A stretch of 64,000 bases of DNA from Bordetella genomosp. 12 (lineage in GTDB: Bacteria; Pseudomonadota; Gammaproteobacteria; Burkholderiales; Burkholderiaceae_B): assembly GCF_002261355.1 (NCBI RefSeq), contig NZ_NEVU01000003.1:682001-746000 (forward strand), written 5' to 3'. How positions within the stretch are numbered: position 1 is the first letter of the stretch; every line of letters starts with the position of its first letter. Positions 26,205 through 35,184 of this stretch are shown here, piece after piece. The notes beneath the pieces are model-generated. The model did no database searches and was not told the origin of the DNA. It worked only from the letters and a program-made list of their open reading frames with translations. Both the position numbers and the translations under genes were made by a program.

Positions 26205-27149
26205 TCAGCCGCCCAGACCGCAATTGGGCATATCGTTGATCAGACCGGCCTGCGTCACATTGCTATTGGGCGCCACGCTGCGCGTGAGCCAGACATTGCC
26301 GCCGATGGTCGACCCCTTGCCGATGGTGATACGGCCGAGAATGGTCGCGCCCGCGTAAATGACGACGTCGTCTTCGATGATGGGGTGGCGCGGCAGGCCT
26401 TTCTTGAGCTCGCCATTTTCGCCCGGCGGAAAGCGCTTGGCGCCCAGGGTCACCATCTGATAGAGCCGCACCCGGTCACCGATGATGGCCGTCTCGCCGA
26501 TCACCACGCCCGTGCCGTGATCGATGAAAAAGCTGCGGCCGATGGTCGCGCCCGGATGGATATCGATGCCGGTTTCGGCATGTGCGATCTCGGCCACGAT
26601 GCGCGCCAGCATGGGCGCGCCCAAGCGGTAGAGGACGTTGGCCAGGCGATGGTGGATCATCGCCGTCACGCCGGGATAGCAGAGCAACACTTCGTCCACG
26701 CTGCGCGCGGCCGGGTCGCCCTGATAGGCCGCCGTGACATCCAGATCCAGCGCGGCGCGCACGTCCGGCAGCGCCGCGCCGAATGCGCGAACGATCTCCA
26801 CGCCGCGGGTCAGCGTCTCGTCATGCGGGCGCGGGTCATCGCGGCCCAGATGCTCGAGCTCCAGACAGACCTGCTGCAACAGGGCATCGAGCGCCGCGCC
26901 GATGGTGTGCCCGACGTAGAAGTCCTCGCCCTCTTCGCGCAGGTCCAGCGGCCCCAGGCGCATCGGAAACAAGGCGCCACAGAGCTGCTTGATGATTTCC
27001 TGCAGACTTTGCTGCGAGGGAAACTCGCGCCCGCCGGAGGCCTCTTCGCGCAGGCGCCCGCGCGGGCCGCGCCAGGCCACGCGCGCGGCCCGCAGGCCCG
27101 AGACGATGCCATCCAGATTCCAGTGCGCCAGGGTCAGATCCTTGCTCAT
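26205..27149 (-). CDS. cysE: Serine O-acetyltransferase, EpsC-type
   Basis: 314 residues. An N-terminal helical domain (about 1-190) is followed by the left-handed beta-helix of hexapeptide repeats: GIDIHPGATIGRSFFIDHGT, GVVIGETAIIGD, and later YAGATILGRITIGKGSTIGG. The catalytic HAETG and FIDHGTG segments match serine acetyltransferases. It transfers acetyl from acetyl-CoA to L-serine for cysteine synthesis. The length and long N-terminus fit the EpsC group rather than the shorter E. coli CysE. It is in an operon-like pair with the sirtuin. Confidence 0.93.
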   Translation of the reverse strand: MSKDLTLAHWNLDGIVSGLRAARVAWRGPRGRLREEASGGREFPSQQSLQEIIKQLCGALFPMRLGPLDLREEGEDFYVGHTIGAALDALLQQVCLELEHLGRDDPRPHDETLTRGVEIVRAFGAALPDVRAALDLDVTAAYQGDPAARSVDEVLLCYPGVTAMIHHRLANVLYRLGAPMLARIVAEIAHAETGIDIHPGATIGRSFFIDHGTGVVIGETAIIGDRVRLYQMVTLGAKRFPPGENGELKKGLPRHPIIEDDVVIYAGATILGRITIGKGSTIGGNVWLTRSVAPNSNVTQAGLINDMPNCGLGG

Positions 27150-27498
27150 CGCCGGGCTCCCCGGCGCGCTTCCATACGCGAAAAAACCATGCTCAACCTC
27201 GGAACGAGGGGCGCGCAGAGGCGCGCCCGTCTATCAATAACAGGGGTCACTGTAACCGGTGGCGCCCTCCCGGCGCGCGCCGGCTGACATGTTTGCGGGG
27301 TTATGCCGCCCGGTTTCTGTGACGCGCTCGCAACACTGCGCCGCAGCATAAACGCCTGCGGCCCCCGAGCCGCGGCGGACCGCCACCGACCGCCGCATGG
27401 CGATGGCGCGGCGCAGCAAGGGCTTGCGGCCCCGCGTCGGGACTAACCCTGAGCCGGGCGGCGGGCGCTCGCCGCCCCCGCTTCAAACCCGTATAGTC
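27150..27498. other. Intergenic region between cysE and the fatty-acid regulator
   Basis: About 350 bp with no credible gene; the open frames here are Arg/Ala/Pro-rich shadows. It must hold the cysE promoter on the minus strand. I see GC-rich repeats but no recognisable RNA or known operator until the palindrome at 27499. Confidence 0.6.
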
Positions 27499-27520
27499 GA
27501 TTCAAACAAACGTTTGAATC
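27499..27520. promoter_or_regulatory. PsrA-type operator before the fad cluster
   Basis: GATTCAAAC-AAAC-GTTTGAATC is a perfect 9-bp inverted repeat with a 4-nt spacer, 10 bp before the TetR start. Its core CAAAC-N4-GTTTG matches the (G/C)AAAC-N2-4-GTTT(G/C) motif known for Pseudomonas PsrA. The site probably autoregulates the gene and controls the downstream operon. Confidence 0.8.
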
Positions 27521-27530
27521 AGGGCGGGCG

Positions 27531-28193
27531 ATGCAAGACCACCGCAATACCCGGCAGACCATTTTGCACAGCGCCGAGCGTCTTTTTGCCCAACAGGGCT
27601 ACGACGGCACCTCGATGCGCCAGATCACCCGCGATGCGGGCGTCAATCTGGCGGCCGTGAACTATCACTTCGGCAGCAAGGAGGCCCTGGTGCAGGCCGT
27701 GCTCAAACGGCGGCTGGAAATCGTCAATCACGAACGCTTGCGCCTGCTCGACGCGCTGGAGGCCCAGGCCGCGGGCGCGCCCCTGAAACCCTCACAGATC
27801 GTCGACGCCTTCTTCGGCACCCTGCTGCGGCTGGCCGCCAGCAGCGACCCGGATGGCAAGGCCTTCATGCCACTGCTCGAACGCACCATGACCGATCCGG
27901 CCGGCTTCATCCGGGCCCTGTTCGCCGACGAGTACGCGGATGTCATGGAGCGCTACAAGCAAGCGCTGTTCCAAGCTCTGCCCGGGGTGCCGCGCGCCGA
28001 AATCATGTGGCGTTTCCAGTTCATGCTGGGCGCGACCTCCTACGCCATCATCGGCACCGATACGCTGCGCATCGCCACGGGTTGGGCCATCCAGGAGGAA
28101 GAGCAGCCGGACAATCCGGACCTGCTTCTGCCGCGCTTGATGAGTTTTCTTCTGGGTGGTCTGCGCGCGCCGCTGCCGCCCCCCACTGTCTGA
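27531..28193 (+). CDS. psrA: PsrA-like TetR regulator of fatty-acid degradation
   Basis: 220-residue TetR-family repressor. The helix-turn-helix region (about 25-55) reads TSMRQITRDAGVNLAAVNYH followed by FGSKEALVQAV, nearly the same as Pseudomonas PsrA, and the WRFQFMLGA segment in the ligand domain also corresponds. PsrA binds long-chain fatty acids and then releases operators of beta-oxidation genes. The palindrome at 27499-27520 has PsrA motif form, and fadE starts 25 bp after the stop. The name rests on sequence resemblance and context. Confidence 0.85.
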   Translation: MQDHRNTRQTILHSAERLFAQQGYDGTSMRQITRDAGVNLAAVNYHFGSKEALVQAVLKRRLEIVNHERLRLLDALEAQAAGAPLKPSQIVDAFFGTLLRLAASSDPDGKAFMPLLERTMTDPAGFIRALFADEYADVMERYKQALFQALPGVPRAEIMWRFQFMLGATSYAIIGTDTLRIATGWAIQEEEQPDNPDLLLPRLMSFLLGGLRAPLPPPTV

Positions 28194-28218
28194 ACACACA
28201 AATCGGGAGAGGCTGCGC

Positions 28219-30549
28219 ATGACCGCTCTGAAGATCGTCCTGTGGGTATTGCTCGCGCTGGCCGTGCTGGCCGCGCTCGTGCTGGCGCTGGCCCCCTTGC
28301 GCCGCACGCTGCTGACCCGGCCCGTGTTCCGGCTGTATCGCAAGGTGCTGCCGACCATGTCGCAAACCGAGCGCGACGCGCTGGAGGCGGGCACGGTATG
28401 GTGGGAGGGCGAACTGTTTCGCGGCCGCCCGGATTGGCAGCGCCTGCTGGCCATTCCGCGGCCGGCCCTGAGCGCCGAAGAGCAGGCTTTCCTGGAGGGC
28501 CCGACAGCCCGGGTCTGCGCCATGGTGGATGACTGGCGCGTCACCGAACAGGATCTCGATCTGCCGCCCGAGGTCTGGGCGGCGCTCAAGCGCGACGGTT
28601 TCTTCGGCATGATCATTCCCAAGGAATACGGCGGACTGGGCTTTTCCGCCTTCGCCCATTCGGAGATCGTGACACGGCTGTCGACGCGCTGCTCCGCGCT
28701 GGCCGTCTCGGTCATGGTTCCCAACTCCCTGGGGCCTGCCGAACTGCTTCTGCACTACGGCACCGAAGCCCAGAAGGATCACTATCTGCCCCGGCTGGCG
28801 CGCGGCGATGAGATCCCCGCCTTCGCCCTGACCAGCCCCTGGGCCGGCTCGGACGCCGCGGCCATCCCCGATTACGGCGTCGTCTGCCGCGGTCAGTGGC
28901 AGGGCCGCGAAGTGCTCGGCATGCGCGTGACCTGGGACAAGCGCTACATCACACTCGCGCCGGTCTGCACCTTGCTCGGGCTGGCCTTCCGGCTCTACGA
29001 CCCGGATGGCTTGCTGGGCCCGACGCCGGATATCGGCATCACCTGCGCGCTGGTGCCGCGCGATCACCCGGGCGTAGAGACCGGCCGGCGCCATTTTCCG
29101 CTCAACGCCATGTTCATGAACGGCCCGACCCGCGGAAAGGACGTCTTCATGCCGCTGGACTTCATCATCGGCGGCGCCGAACGGGCCGGCCACGGCTGGC
29201 GCATGCTCATGGAATGCCTGGCAGCGGGGCGCTCGATTTCTTTGCCGTCCTCGAATACCGGCATGTCGCAACTCACCACCCGTGCCGTCGGCGCCTATGC
29301 CCGGGTACGCAGCCAGTTCCAGCTCGCGGTGGGCAAGTTCGAAGGCGTGCAGGAAGCGCTCGCGCGCATCGGCGGCAATACCTATGCAATGGACGCCGCG
29401 CGTGTCATGACCGCGGGCGCCATCGACCTGGGCGAACGTCCTTCGGTGGTATCGGCCATCGTCAAATATCACGTCACCGAGCGCGCGCGCCAGGTCGTCA
29501 ACGACGGCATGGACATCATCGGCGGCAAAGGTATCTGCCTGGGGCCGTCGAATTTCCTGGGCCGGGCCTATCAGCAACTGCCCATCGGGATCACGGTCGA
29601 AGGCGCCAACATCCTGACCCGCAGTCTCATCATCTTCGGGCAGGGCGCGATCCGCTGCCACCCGCATGTTCTGGACGAAATGCGCGCAGCCCAGAATCCC
29701 AAGACCGACGAGGGCCTGCTGGCCTTCGACCGCGCTTTCTGGGCCCATGTGCGTTTCGTGTCGGCCAATACCCTGCGCACGCTGGGCAGCGCGCTGACCG
29801 CGGGGCGCTTCAATCGCGCCCCCGGGCAAGCCGACGCGGCGCTGCAGCCTTACTACCGCGCGCTTGGCCGCTTGTCGGCCGCCTTCGCCCTGAGCTGCGA
29901 CGCCTGCATGCTGGCGCTGGGCGGCAGCCTGAAACGGCGTGAAAGCCTGTCGGCCAGACTGGGCGACGTGCTGGCGCAGATGTATTTGGCCAGCGCCGTG
30001 CTCAAGCGCTTCGAAGACCAGGGCCGGCCCGCCGACGATCTGCCGCTGGCGCAATGGGCGCTGCAGGACGCGCTCTGGCGTGCTCAGGAAGCCTTGCTGG
30101 GGGTGCTGGACAACCTCCCTCAGCGCGCCCTGGCCAAGACCCTGCGCGTCGTCATCTTCCCCTGGGGCCGTCCCTGGAAGCGGCCCTCGGACCACCTCGG
30201 CCAGCAAGTGGCCCAATTGCTCATCGCCCCCGGCGGTGCGCGCGAGCGCCTGACCGCGAACTGCTTTGTACCGGCCGACGTCGGCGAGCCCGTCGCGGCC
30301 ATCGAAGCCGCCCTCAGCGCCACCATCGAAGCCGAGGCCATCGAAGCGCGTGTGCGCAAACTGCAGAAAAGCGGCACGCTGGGCCATGATCCCAAGGCCA
30401 ACGTCCGGGACCTGGCCACCGCCGCTTTCGAGGCCGGCGCCCTGGGCCAAGAGGACTATGCCATCATGCAAAAGCGTAATGCCCTGCGCGACCAGGTCGT
30501 CAAGGTCGACGACTTTCCGCCTGACCTGCATCGCCGGCCCACCGCTTGA
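28219..30549 (+). CDS. fadE: Acyl-CoA dehydrogenase, FadE-type
   Basis: 776 residues from ATG 28219. The N-terminal hydrophobic segment (about 4-28) fits a membrane anchor, as in E. coli FadE (814 aa). The dehydrogenase domain is recognisable by FGMIIPKEYGGLGFSAFAHS, ALTSPWAGSD (FAD/acyl binding), GGAERAGHGWRMLMECLAAG and DIIGGKGICLGPSN, then the long FadE-specific C-terminal domain. It carries out the first, FAD-dependent step of beta-oxidation. It follows the PsrA-like gene by 25 bp and is followed by thiolase after 11 bp. Confidence 0.93.
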   Translation: MTALKIVLWVLLALAVLAALVLALAPLRRTLLTRPVFRLYRKVLPTMSQTERDALEAGTVWWEGELFRGRPDWQRLLAIPRPALSAEEQAFLEGPTARVCAMVDDWRVTEQDLDLPPEVWAALKRDGFFGMIIPKEYGGLGFSAFAHSEIVTRLSTRCSALAVSVMVPNSLGPAELLLHYGTEAQKDHYLPRLARGDEIPAFALTSPWAGSDAAAIPDYGVVCRGQWQGREVLGMRVTWDKRYITLAPVCTLLGLAFRLYDPDGLLGPTPDIGITCALVPRDHPGVETGRRHFPLNAMFMNGPTRGKDVFMPLDFIIGGAERAGHGWRMLMECLAAGRSISLPSSNTGMSQLTTRAVGAYARVRSQFQLAVGKFEGVQEALARIGGNTYAMDAARVMTAGAIDLGERPSVVSAIVKYHVTERARQVVNDGMDIIGGKGICLGPSNFLGRAYQQLPIGITVEGANILTRSLIIFGQGAIRCHPHVLDEMRAAQNPKTDEGLLAFDRAFWAHVRFVSANTLRTLGSALTAGRFNRAPGQADAALQPYYRALGRLSAAFALSCDACMLALGGSLKRRESLSARLGDVLAQMYLASAVLKRFEDQGRPADDLPLAQWALQDALWRAQEALLGVLDNLPQRALAKTLRVVIFPWGRPWKRPSDHLGQQVAQLLIAPGGARERLTANCFVPADVGEPVAAIEAALSATIEAEAIEARVRKLQKSGTLGHDPKANVRDLATAAFEAGALGQEDYAIMQKRNALRDQVVKVDDFPPDLHRRPTA

Positions 30550-30560
30550 GGAACCCGCCC

Positions 30561-31853
30561 ATGCCTTTCGAACCGGTTTATGTCGTCGACGGTGCCCGCT
30601 CACCGTTTCTCAAAGCCCGCACCGGGCCTGGCCCTTTCGCGGCATCCGATCTGGCCGTGCAGTCCGGCCGCGCCCTGCTGTTGCGCCAGCCCTTCGCCCC
30701 CACCGATCTCGACGAGGTCATCATCGGCTGCGCAGCGCCTTCACCCGATGAGGTCAACATCGGCCGGGTCATCGGCCTGCGCCTGGGCTGCGGCCATCGC
30801 GTGCCGGGCTGGACGGTGCAGCGCAATTGCGCTTCCGGCATGCAGGCGCTCGACAGTGCCATCGCCAATATCCAACTGGGCCGCAGCCAGCTCGTCCTGG
30901 CTGGCGGCACCGACGCGCTATCGCGCGCGCCGCTGCTGTTTTCCGATGAGATGGCGGCCTGGCTGGCGCAGTGGTTCGCCGCACGCAGCCTGGGCGCGCG
31001 CCTGAGCTTGCTGACCAAACTGCGCCTGCGCGCCCTCGCACCGGTCATCGGCCTGCTCAAGGGCCTGACCGATCCGGTCGTGGGCCTGTCCATGGGCCAG
31101 ACCGCCGAAAACCTCGCGACGCGTTTCGGCATCAGCCGCAGCATGATGGATGCCTATTCCGCCCTCAGCCACGAGCGTGCGCTTGCCGCCCAGCAGGCCG
31201 GACGTCTGGCGGAAATCCAGCCCTTGATCGACGCCTCGGGCAAACGCTATCCGGCCGATGACGGCGTGCGCACCGACTCTAGCGTGGAGAAGCTCGCCCG
31301 CCTCAAACCCGTCTTCGACAAACCCTTTGGCAACGTGACCGCCGGCAACAGCTCGCAGGTCAGCGATGGGGCGGCCATGGTGCTGCTGGCCTCCGAATCC
31401 GCCGTGCGGCAATGGCAGTTGCGCCCCATCGGGCGCATTGTGGACAGCCAGTGGGCCGGCCTGGATCCGGCACAGATGGGCCTGGGCCCGGTGCATGCCG
31501 CCACGCCCATCCTGCAGCGTCACGGCCTGGGACTCAATGATCTGGACTTGTGGGAAATCAACGAGGCCTTTGCCGCTCAGGTGCTAGCCTGCGTAGCCGC
31601 CTGGCAAGATGACGCCTATTGCCAGGAACACTTCGGTACGGCGGCCTGGGGCGCGCTGGATCCGCAGCGGCTCAACGTCGACGGCGGCGCCATTGCCATC
31701 GGCCATCCCGTCGGCGCATCCGGCGCGCGCATCGTGCTGCATCTGCTGCAGGCGCTGCGCGCCCGGGGCAAAAAGCGCGGCATGGCCGCTATCTGCATCG
31801 GCGGCGGCCAAGGCGGCGCCATGCTGGTCGAAACCCTGGAGGAGGCGATATGA
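30561..31853 (+). CDS. Acyl-CoA thiolase, FadI-type
   Basis: 430 residues from ATG 30561 (GAGGA upstream). Catalytic residues of thiolases are present: nucleophilic Cys in RNCASGMQAL (about residue 91), the His in GHPVGASGAR and the C-terminal Cys in AAICIGGGQGGAM; EINEAFAAQ is also conserved. It cleaves 3-ketoacyl-CoA to acetyl-CoA and a shortened acyl-CoA. Its stop overlaps the start of the FadJ-type gene by 4 bp, so this thiolase probably acts with that fusion enzyme, as FadI acts with FadJ. Confidence 0.9.
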   Translation: MPFEPVYVVDGARSPFLKARTGPGPFAASDLAVQSGRALLLRQPFAPTDLDEVIIGCAAPSPDEVNIGRVIGLRLGCGHRVPGWTVQRNCASGMQALDSAIANIQLGRSQLVLAGGTDALSRAPLLFSDEMAAWLAQWFAARSLGARLSLLTKLRLRALAPVIGLLKGLTDPVVGLSMGQTAENLATRFGISRSMMDAYSALSHERALAAQQAGRLAEIQPLIDASGKRYPADDGVRTDSSVEKLARLKPVFDKPFGNVTAGNSSQVSDGAAMVLLASESAVRQWQLRPIGRIVDSQWAGLDPAQMGLGPVHAATPILQRHGLGLNDLDLWEINEAFAAQVLACVAAWQDDAYCQEHFGTAAWGALDPQRLNVDGGAIAIGHPVGASGARIVLHLLQALRARGKKRGMAAICIGGGQGGAMLVETLEEAI

Positions 31854-33835
31854 GCGCCGCAACACACTGGCTGCATTGGCGGCTCGAGCGCGAAAGCAAC
31901 GGCCTGGCCTGGCTGGTGCTCGACCGTGCCGGATCCAGTGTCAACGCCCTGTCTGCCGATGTCATGGCCGAGCTGTCCCAAGTGCTCGATCACCTGGACG
32001 CCGCCGCGCCCGCGGGCCTGATCATCCGCTCGGCCAAGCCGGGCGGTTTCGTGGTGGGGGCCGACATCGATGAGTTCGCCCATCTGGCCACCCCCGACGA
32101 CGCCCGCGCTCTGGTCGAGCGCGGTTGGAATCTGTTCGCCCGTCTGGCGCGCGTGCGCTATCCCACGCTGGCGCTGATTCACGGGCAATGCCTGGGCGGC
32201 GGCCTGGAACTGGCCCTGGCCTGCCGTTACCGCCTGGTGGCCGACGACCCGGCCACCGCGCTGGCGCTGCCCGAAGTCATGCTGGGCATATTCCCGGGCT
32301 GGGGCGGGATGCTGCGCCTGCCGGCGCTCATCGGTGCGCCGGCCGCGCTGGACATGATGCTCACGGGCCGGCGCATCGATGCGCGCCGCGCGGTCACGCT
32401 GGGGCTGGCCGATGCCCGCGTACCGCAACGGCTGCTGCTGCAGGCCGCCCGCCAGACGGTGCTCTCGGGGCGCAAGCCCCGCCGCGCCGGCGGTGTGGCC
32501 GGCTTGACCAACCGCTGGCCCTTACGCGGCATCATCGCCGCCCGCGCGCGCAAAACCATTGCCGCCAAAGATCCGCAAGGACACTATCCCGCCCCGGCGG
32601 CCATCGTCGACATCTGGGAACGTCATCACGGCAACGCCCTGCTCGCGGCGCCTCTGCTGGCGCGGATCATCCAGTCGCCCACGGCCCGCAATCTGCTGCG
32701 CGTCTTCCGGCTGCAAGAGCGCCTTAAGGCCAATGCGCGCGGCGAGGCCGGCATACAGCATGTGCATGTGATCGGCGCGGGCGTCATGGGCGCGGATATC
32801 GCCGCCTGGTGCGCCTACAAAGGGTTGCGCGTGACCTTGCAGGATGTCTCGATGGAGCGCATCGCCCCCGCGATCCAGCGCGCCGGCGCCCTGTTCAGCC
32901 GCCGCCTGAAAGATCGGCGCGCCGCACGCGCCGCCTTCGATCGCCTGATCCCCGACCCCCGGGGCGATGGCATCCCCGGCGCGGATCTGGTCATCGAGGC
33001 CATCTCCGAACAGGTTCAGGCCAAGCAGGCGCTCTACCGCCAGGTCGAACCCCGGCTCAAGACGGGCGCACTGCTGGCCACCAATACCTCCAGCCTATCG
33101 CTGGCCACCCTGCGCGAAGGCCTGGCCGATCCGCTGCGGCTGGTGGGCGTGCATTTCTTCAATCCGGTGGCCAAGATGCCGCTGGTCGAGGTCATCGGCG
33201 CGGCAGGCAACGAGGCCGCCCAAGCCCGGGCCTGCGCCTTCGTGGGCCAACTCGGCAAACTGCCCCTGCCCGTGCGCGATGCGCCCGGCTTTCTGGTCAA
33301 TGCGGTGCTGGCGCCTTACATGCTGGAGGCCATGCGCTGCGTCGACGAAGGCCTCCTGCCCGAGACCATCGATGCGGCAATGACTAAGTTCGGCATGCCC
33401 ATGGGCCCGCTGGAACTGGCCGACACGGTGGGCCTGGACATCGTCCTGGCCGCAGGCAAACCGTTGTCCGCGCAGGCCGAGCCGCCCAACTGCCTGGCCG
33501 AACGCGTGGCACGCGGCGATCTGGGCCGCAAAACCGGCCGCGGCTTTTACCGCTGGCAGGAGGACAAGCCGCAGCGCGGCACGCCAGGCCAGGCGGCGCC
33601 CGGCCTGTCTCAGCGCCTCATCGATCCGCTCATCGACCGCACCCAGGCCTTGGTCGACAACGGCGTGGTGGCCGACGCCGAGCTCGCCGACGCGGGCGTG
33701 ATTTTCGGCACCGGCTTCGCCCCATTTACCGGCGGCCCCCTCCATTACCGCCAATCCCAGACCGGAGATTCGAGCCGGCCCATCGCTTCCCCGCAGCATG
33801 AAGAAATAAACACCCCCGGAGACTATCCAACATGA
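31850..33835 (+). CDS. fadJ: FadJ/FadB-type enoyl-CoA hydratase-3-hydroxyacyl-CoA dehydrogenase
   Basis: 661 residues from ATG 31850 (GGAGGAGG upstream); a longer upstream frame lies inside the thiolase and is rejected. The N-terminal crotonase domain (about 1-200) keeps both catalytic glutamates in GGGLELALAC and LPEVMLGIFPGWGG. The C-terminal dehydrogenase has the NAD motif IGAGVMGADIA (about 305) and the catalytic GVHFFNPVAKMPLVEV. It performs steps two and three of beta-oxidation. The gene overlaps thiolase and fadL by 4 bp on each side. At 661 residues it is shorter than E. coli FadJ (714), with a short C-terminal part. Confidence 0.9.
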   Translation: MSAATHWLHWRLERESNGLAWLVLDRAGSSVNALSADVMAELSQVLDHLDAAAPAGLIIRSAKPGGFVVGADIDEFAHLATPDDARALVERGWNLFARLARVRYPTLALIHGQCLGGGLELALACRYRLVADDPATALALPEVMLGIFPGWGGMLRLPALIGAPAALDMMLTGRRIDARRAVTLGLADARVPQRLLLQAARQTVLSGRKPRRAGGVAGLTNRWPLRGIIAARARKTIAAKDPQGHYPAPAAIVDIWERHHGNALLAAPLLARIIQSPTARNLLRVFRLQERLKANARGEAGIQHVHVIGAGVMGADIAAWCAYKGLRVTLQDVSMERIAPAIQRAGALFSRRLKDRRAARAAFDRLIPDPRGDGIPGADLVIEAISEQVQAKQALYRQVEPRLKTGALLATNTSSLSLATLREGLADPLRLVGVHFFNPVAKMPLVEVIGAAGNEAAQARACAFVGQLGKLPLPVRDAPGFLVNAVLAPYMLEAMRCVDEGLLPETIDAAMTKFGMPMGPLELADTVGLDIVLAAGKPLSAQAEPPNCLAERVARGDLGRKTGRGFYRWQEDKPQRGTPGQAAPGLSQRLIDPLIDRTQALVDNGVVADAELADAGVIFGTGFAPFTGGPLHYRQSQTGDSSRPIASPQHEEINTPGDYPT

Positions 33836-35124
33836 CACGCCCCAAACTCGCCTTGAAAACTTTGGTCATTGCCCTGACCAGCCTGGGCGCGGCGCAAGCC
33901 TATGCCGCCGGCTTCCAGTTGCTCGAACAGAACGCCAGCGGATTGGGCAATGCCTACGCGGGCTCGGCGGCCAATCCGGAAAACGCCAGCGTCATGTACT
34001 ACAACCCCGCCGGCATCACCTACCTGCCGGGCGTCTCGATCAGTGCGGGCATGAACGCCATCCGCCCGTCGTTCAAGTTCAAAAACAACGGCGAGAGCCG
34101 CAACCCCTCGGCGCTGGGCGGCGGCGCGCCGACCGGCGGCAACGGCGGCGACGCCGGCAGTTGGGGGTATGTGCCCAATTTCTATATTTCCTGGCAGGTC
34201 ACCGACAAGTGGTATCTGGGCCTGGGCATGGGCGCGCCCTTTGGCCTGATGACCAAGTACGACTCCGGCTGGGACGGCCAATATCACTCGAACAAGTTCG
34301 ACATCAAGACCATCAACATCAATCCGACGGTGGCCTACAAGGTCAACGAGATGTTCTCGCTGGGCGCGGGCCTGAACTGGCAGCACATCGACGCCGAGTA
34401 CAAGAAAAAGACCGTCGTGCCGGTCGGCCCGCTGGTCACCACGGGCGATGCCACCCTCAACATGGACGGCGACGCCTGGGGCTGGAACATCGGCATGATG
34501 CTGCAACCGACCGAGGACACCCGCATCGGCGTGTCCTACCGCTCCAAGATCCGCCACACGGCCACGGGCACGACCGACGTCGACAACATCCGCACGCCGC
34601 TGGGCATGGCCAGCGCCTCGTATGACGCCAAGGCCAAGGTCACGCTGCCCGACACCCTGATCTTCAGCGTCAGCCATCAGCTCAATGAGAAATGGCAGTT
34701 GCTGGGCGATGTGTCCTGGACGGGCTGGAGCAGCATCCCTCAATTGCGCATCCAGAACGATGGCGCCGGCAGCGACGAACTGCCGCTGAACTTCCGTGAC
34801 AGTTGGCGCGTCGCGTTGGGTGCCACGTACAAGTTCGCCTCGCAATGGAAATGGAAGGTCGGCGTGGCCTTTGATCAATCCCCGGTCTACAAGGCCAGCG
34901 ACCGGCCCGCCTCGTTGCCCGACAGCGACCGCTGGTGGTTCTCCACCGGCGTGCAGTATCTCGTCACCAAGGACACGACCATCGATCTGGGCTATACCTA
35001 TCTGTATGTCCGTGACTCCAAGGTCGACTCCACGTCGGGCAATATCCTGACCAAGGGCCGCCTGGCGGGCGACTACACCAGCAAGGGCAACATCATCGGT
35101 CTGCAGGTCTCCACCCGCTTCTGA
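33832..35124 (+). CDS. fadL: FadL-family outer-membrane long-chain fatty-acid transporter
   Basis: 430 residues. A signal peptide ends at about residue 25 (LTSLGAAQAYA), and the mature protein starts AGFQLLEQNASGLGNAYAG, the FadL N-terminal plug segment, with YYNPAGITYL carrying the conserved NPA. The rest alternates amphipathic strands and ends in aromatic VSTRF, typical of an outer-membrane beta-barrel. FadL imports hydrophobic fatty acids. Its start overlaps the FadJ-type gene by 4 bp. Confidence 0.93.
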   Translation: MTRPKLALKTLVIALTSLGAAQAYAAGFQLLEQNASGLGNAYAGSAANPENASVMYYNPAGITYLPGVSISAGMNAIRPSFKFKNNGESRNPSALGGGAPTGGNGGDAGSWGYVPNFYISWQVTDKWYLGLGMGAPFGLMTKYDSGWDGQYHSNKFDIKTININPTVAYKVNEMFSLGAGLNWQHIDAEYKKKTVVPVGPLVTTGDATLNMDGDAWGWNIGMMLQPTEDTRIGVSYRSKIRHTATGTTDVDNIRTPLGMASASYDAKAKVTLPDTLIFSVSHQLNEKWQLLGDVSWTGWSSIPQLRIQNDGAGSDELPLNFRDSWRVALGATYKFASQWKWKVGVAFDQSPVYKASDRPASLPDSDRWWFSTGVQYLVTKDTTIDLGYTYLYVRDSKVDSTSGNILTKGRLAGDYTSKGNIIGLQVSTRF

Positions 35125-35133
35125 TTGCCGTAT

Positions 35134-35165
35134 CCGGCCCCGGCGGGCGCATGCCCCCGGGCCGG
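35134..35165 (+). other. GC-rich hairpin between fadL and the FadN-type gene
   Basis: Outer arms CCGGCCC / GGGCCGG enclose GGGC-GCAT-GCCC. No T-run follows, so it is more likely an mRNA processing or stabilising element, or a partial attenuator, than a terminator. Confidence 0.45.
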
Positions 35166-35184
35166 CCAAGACAGGAGGTTTTTC

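Noticed and set aside
28048-30603. 851-residue minus-strand open frame opposite fadE
   Set aside because: Antisense shadow; no motifs, skewed composition.
31619-31849. N-terminal extension of the FadJ-type enzyme
   Set aside because: Lies wholly within the thiolase gene; the ATG at 31850 has a strong ribosome binding site and a 4-bp overlap.
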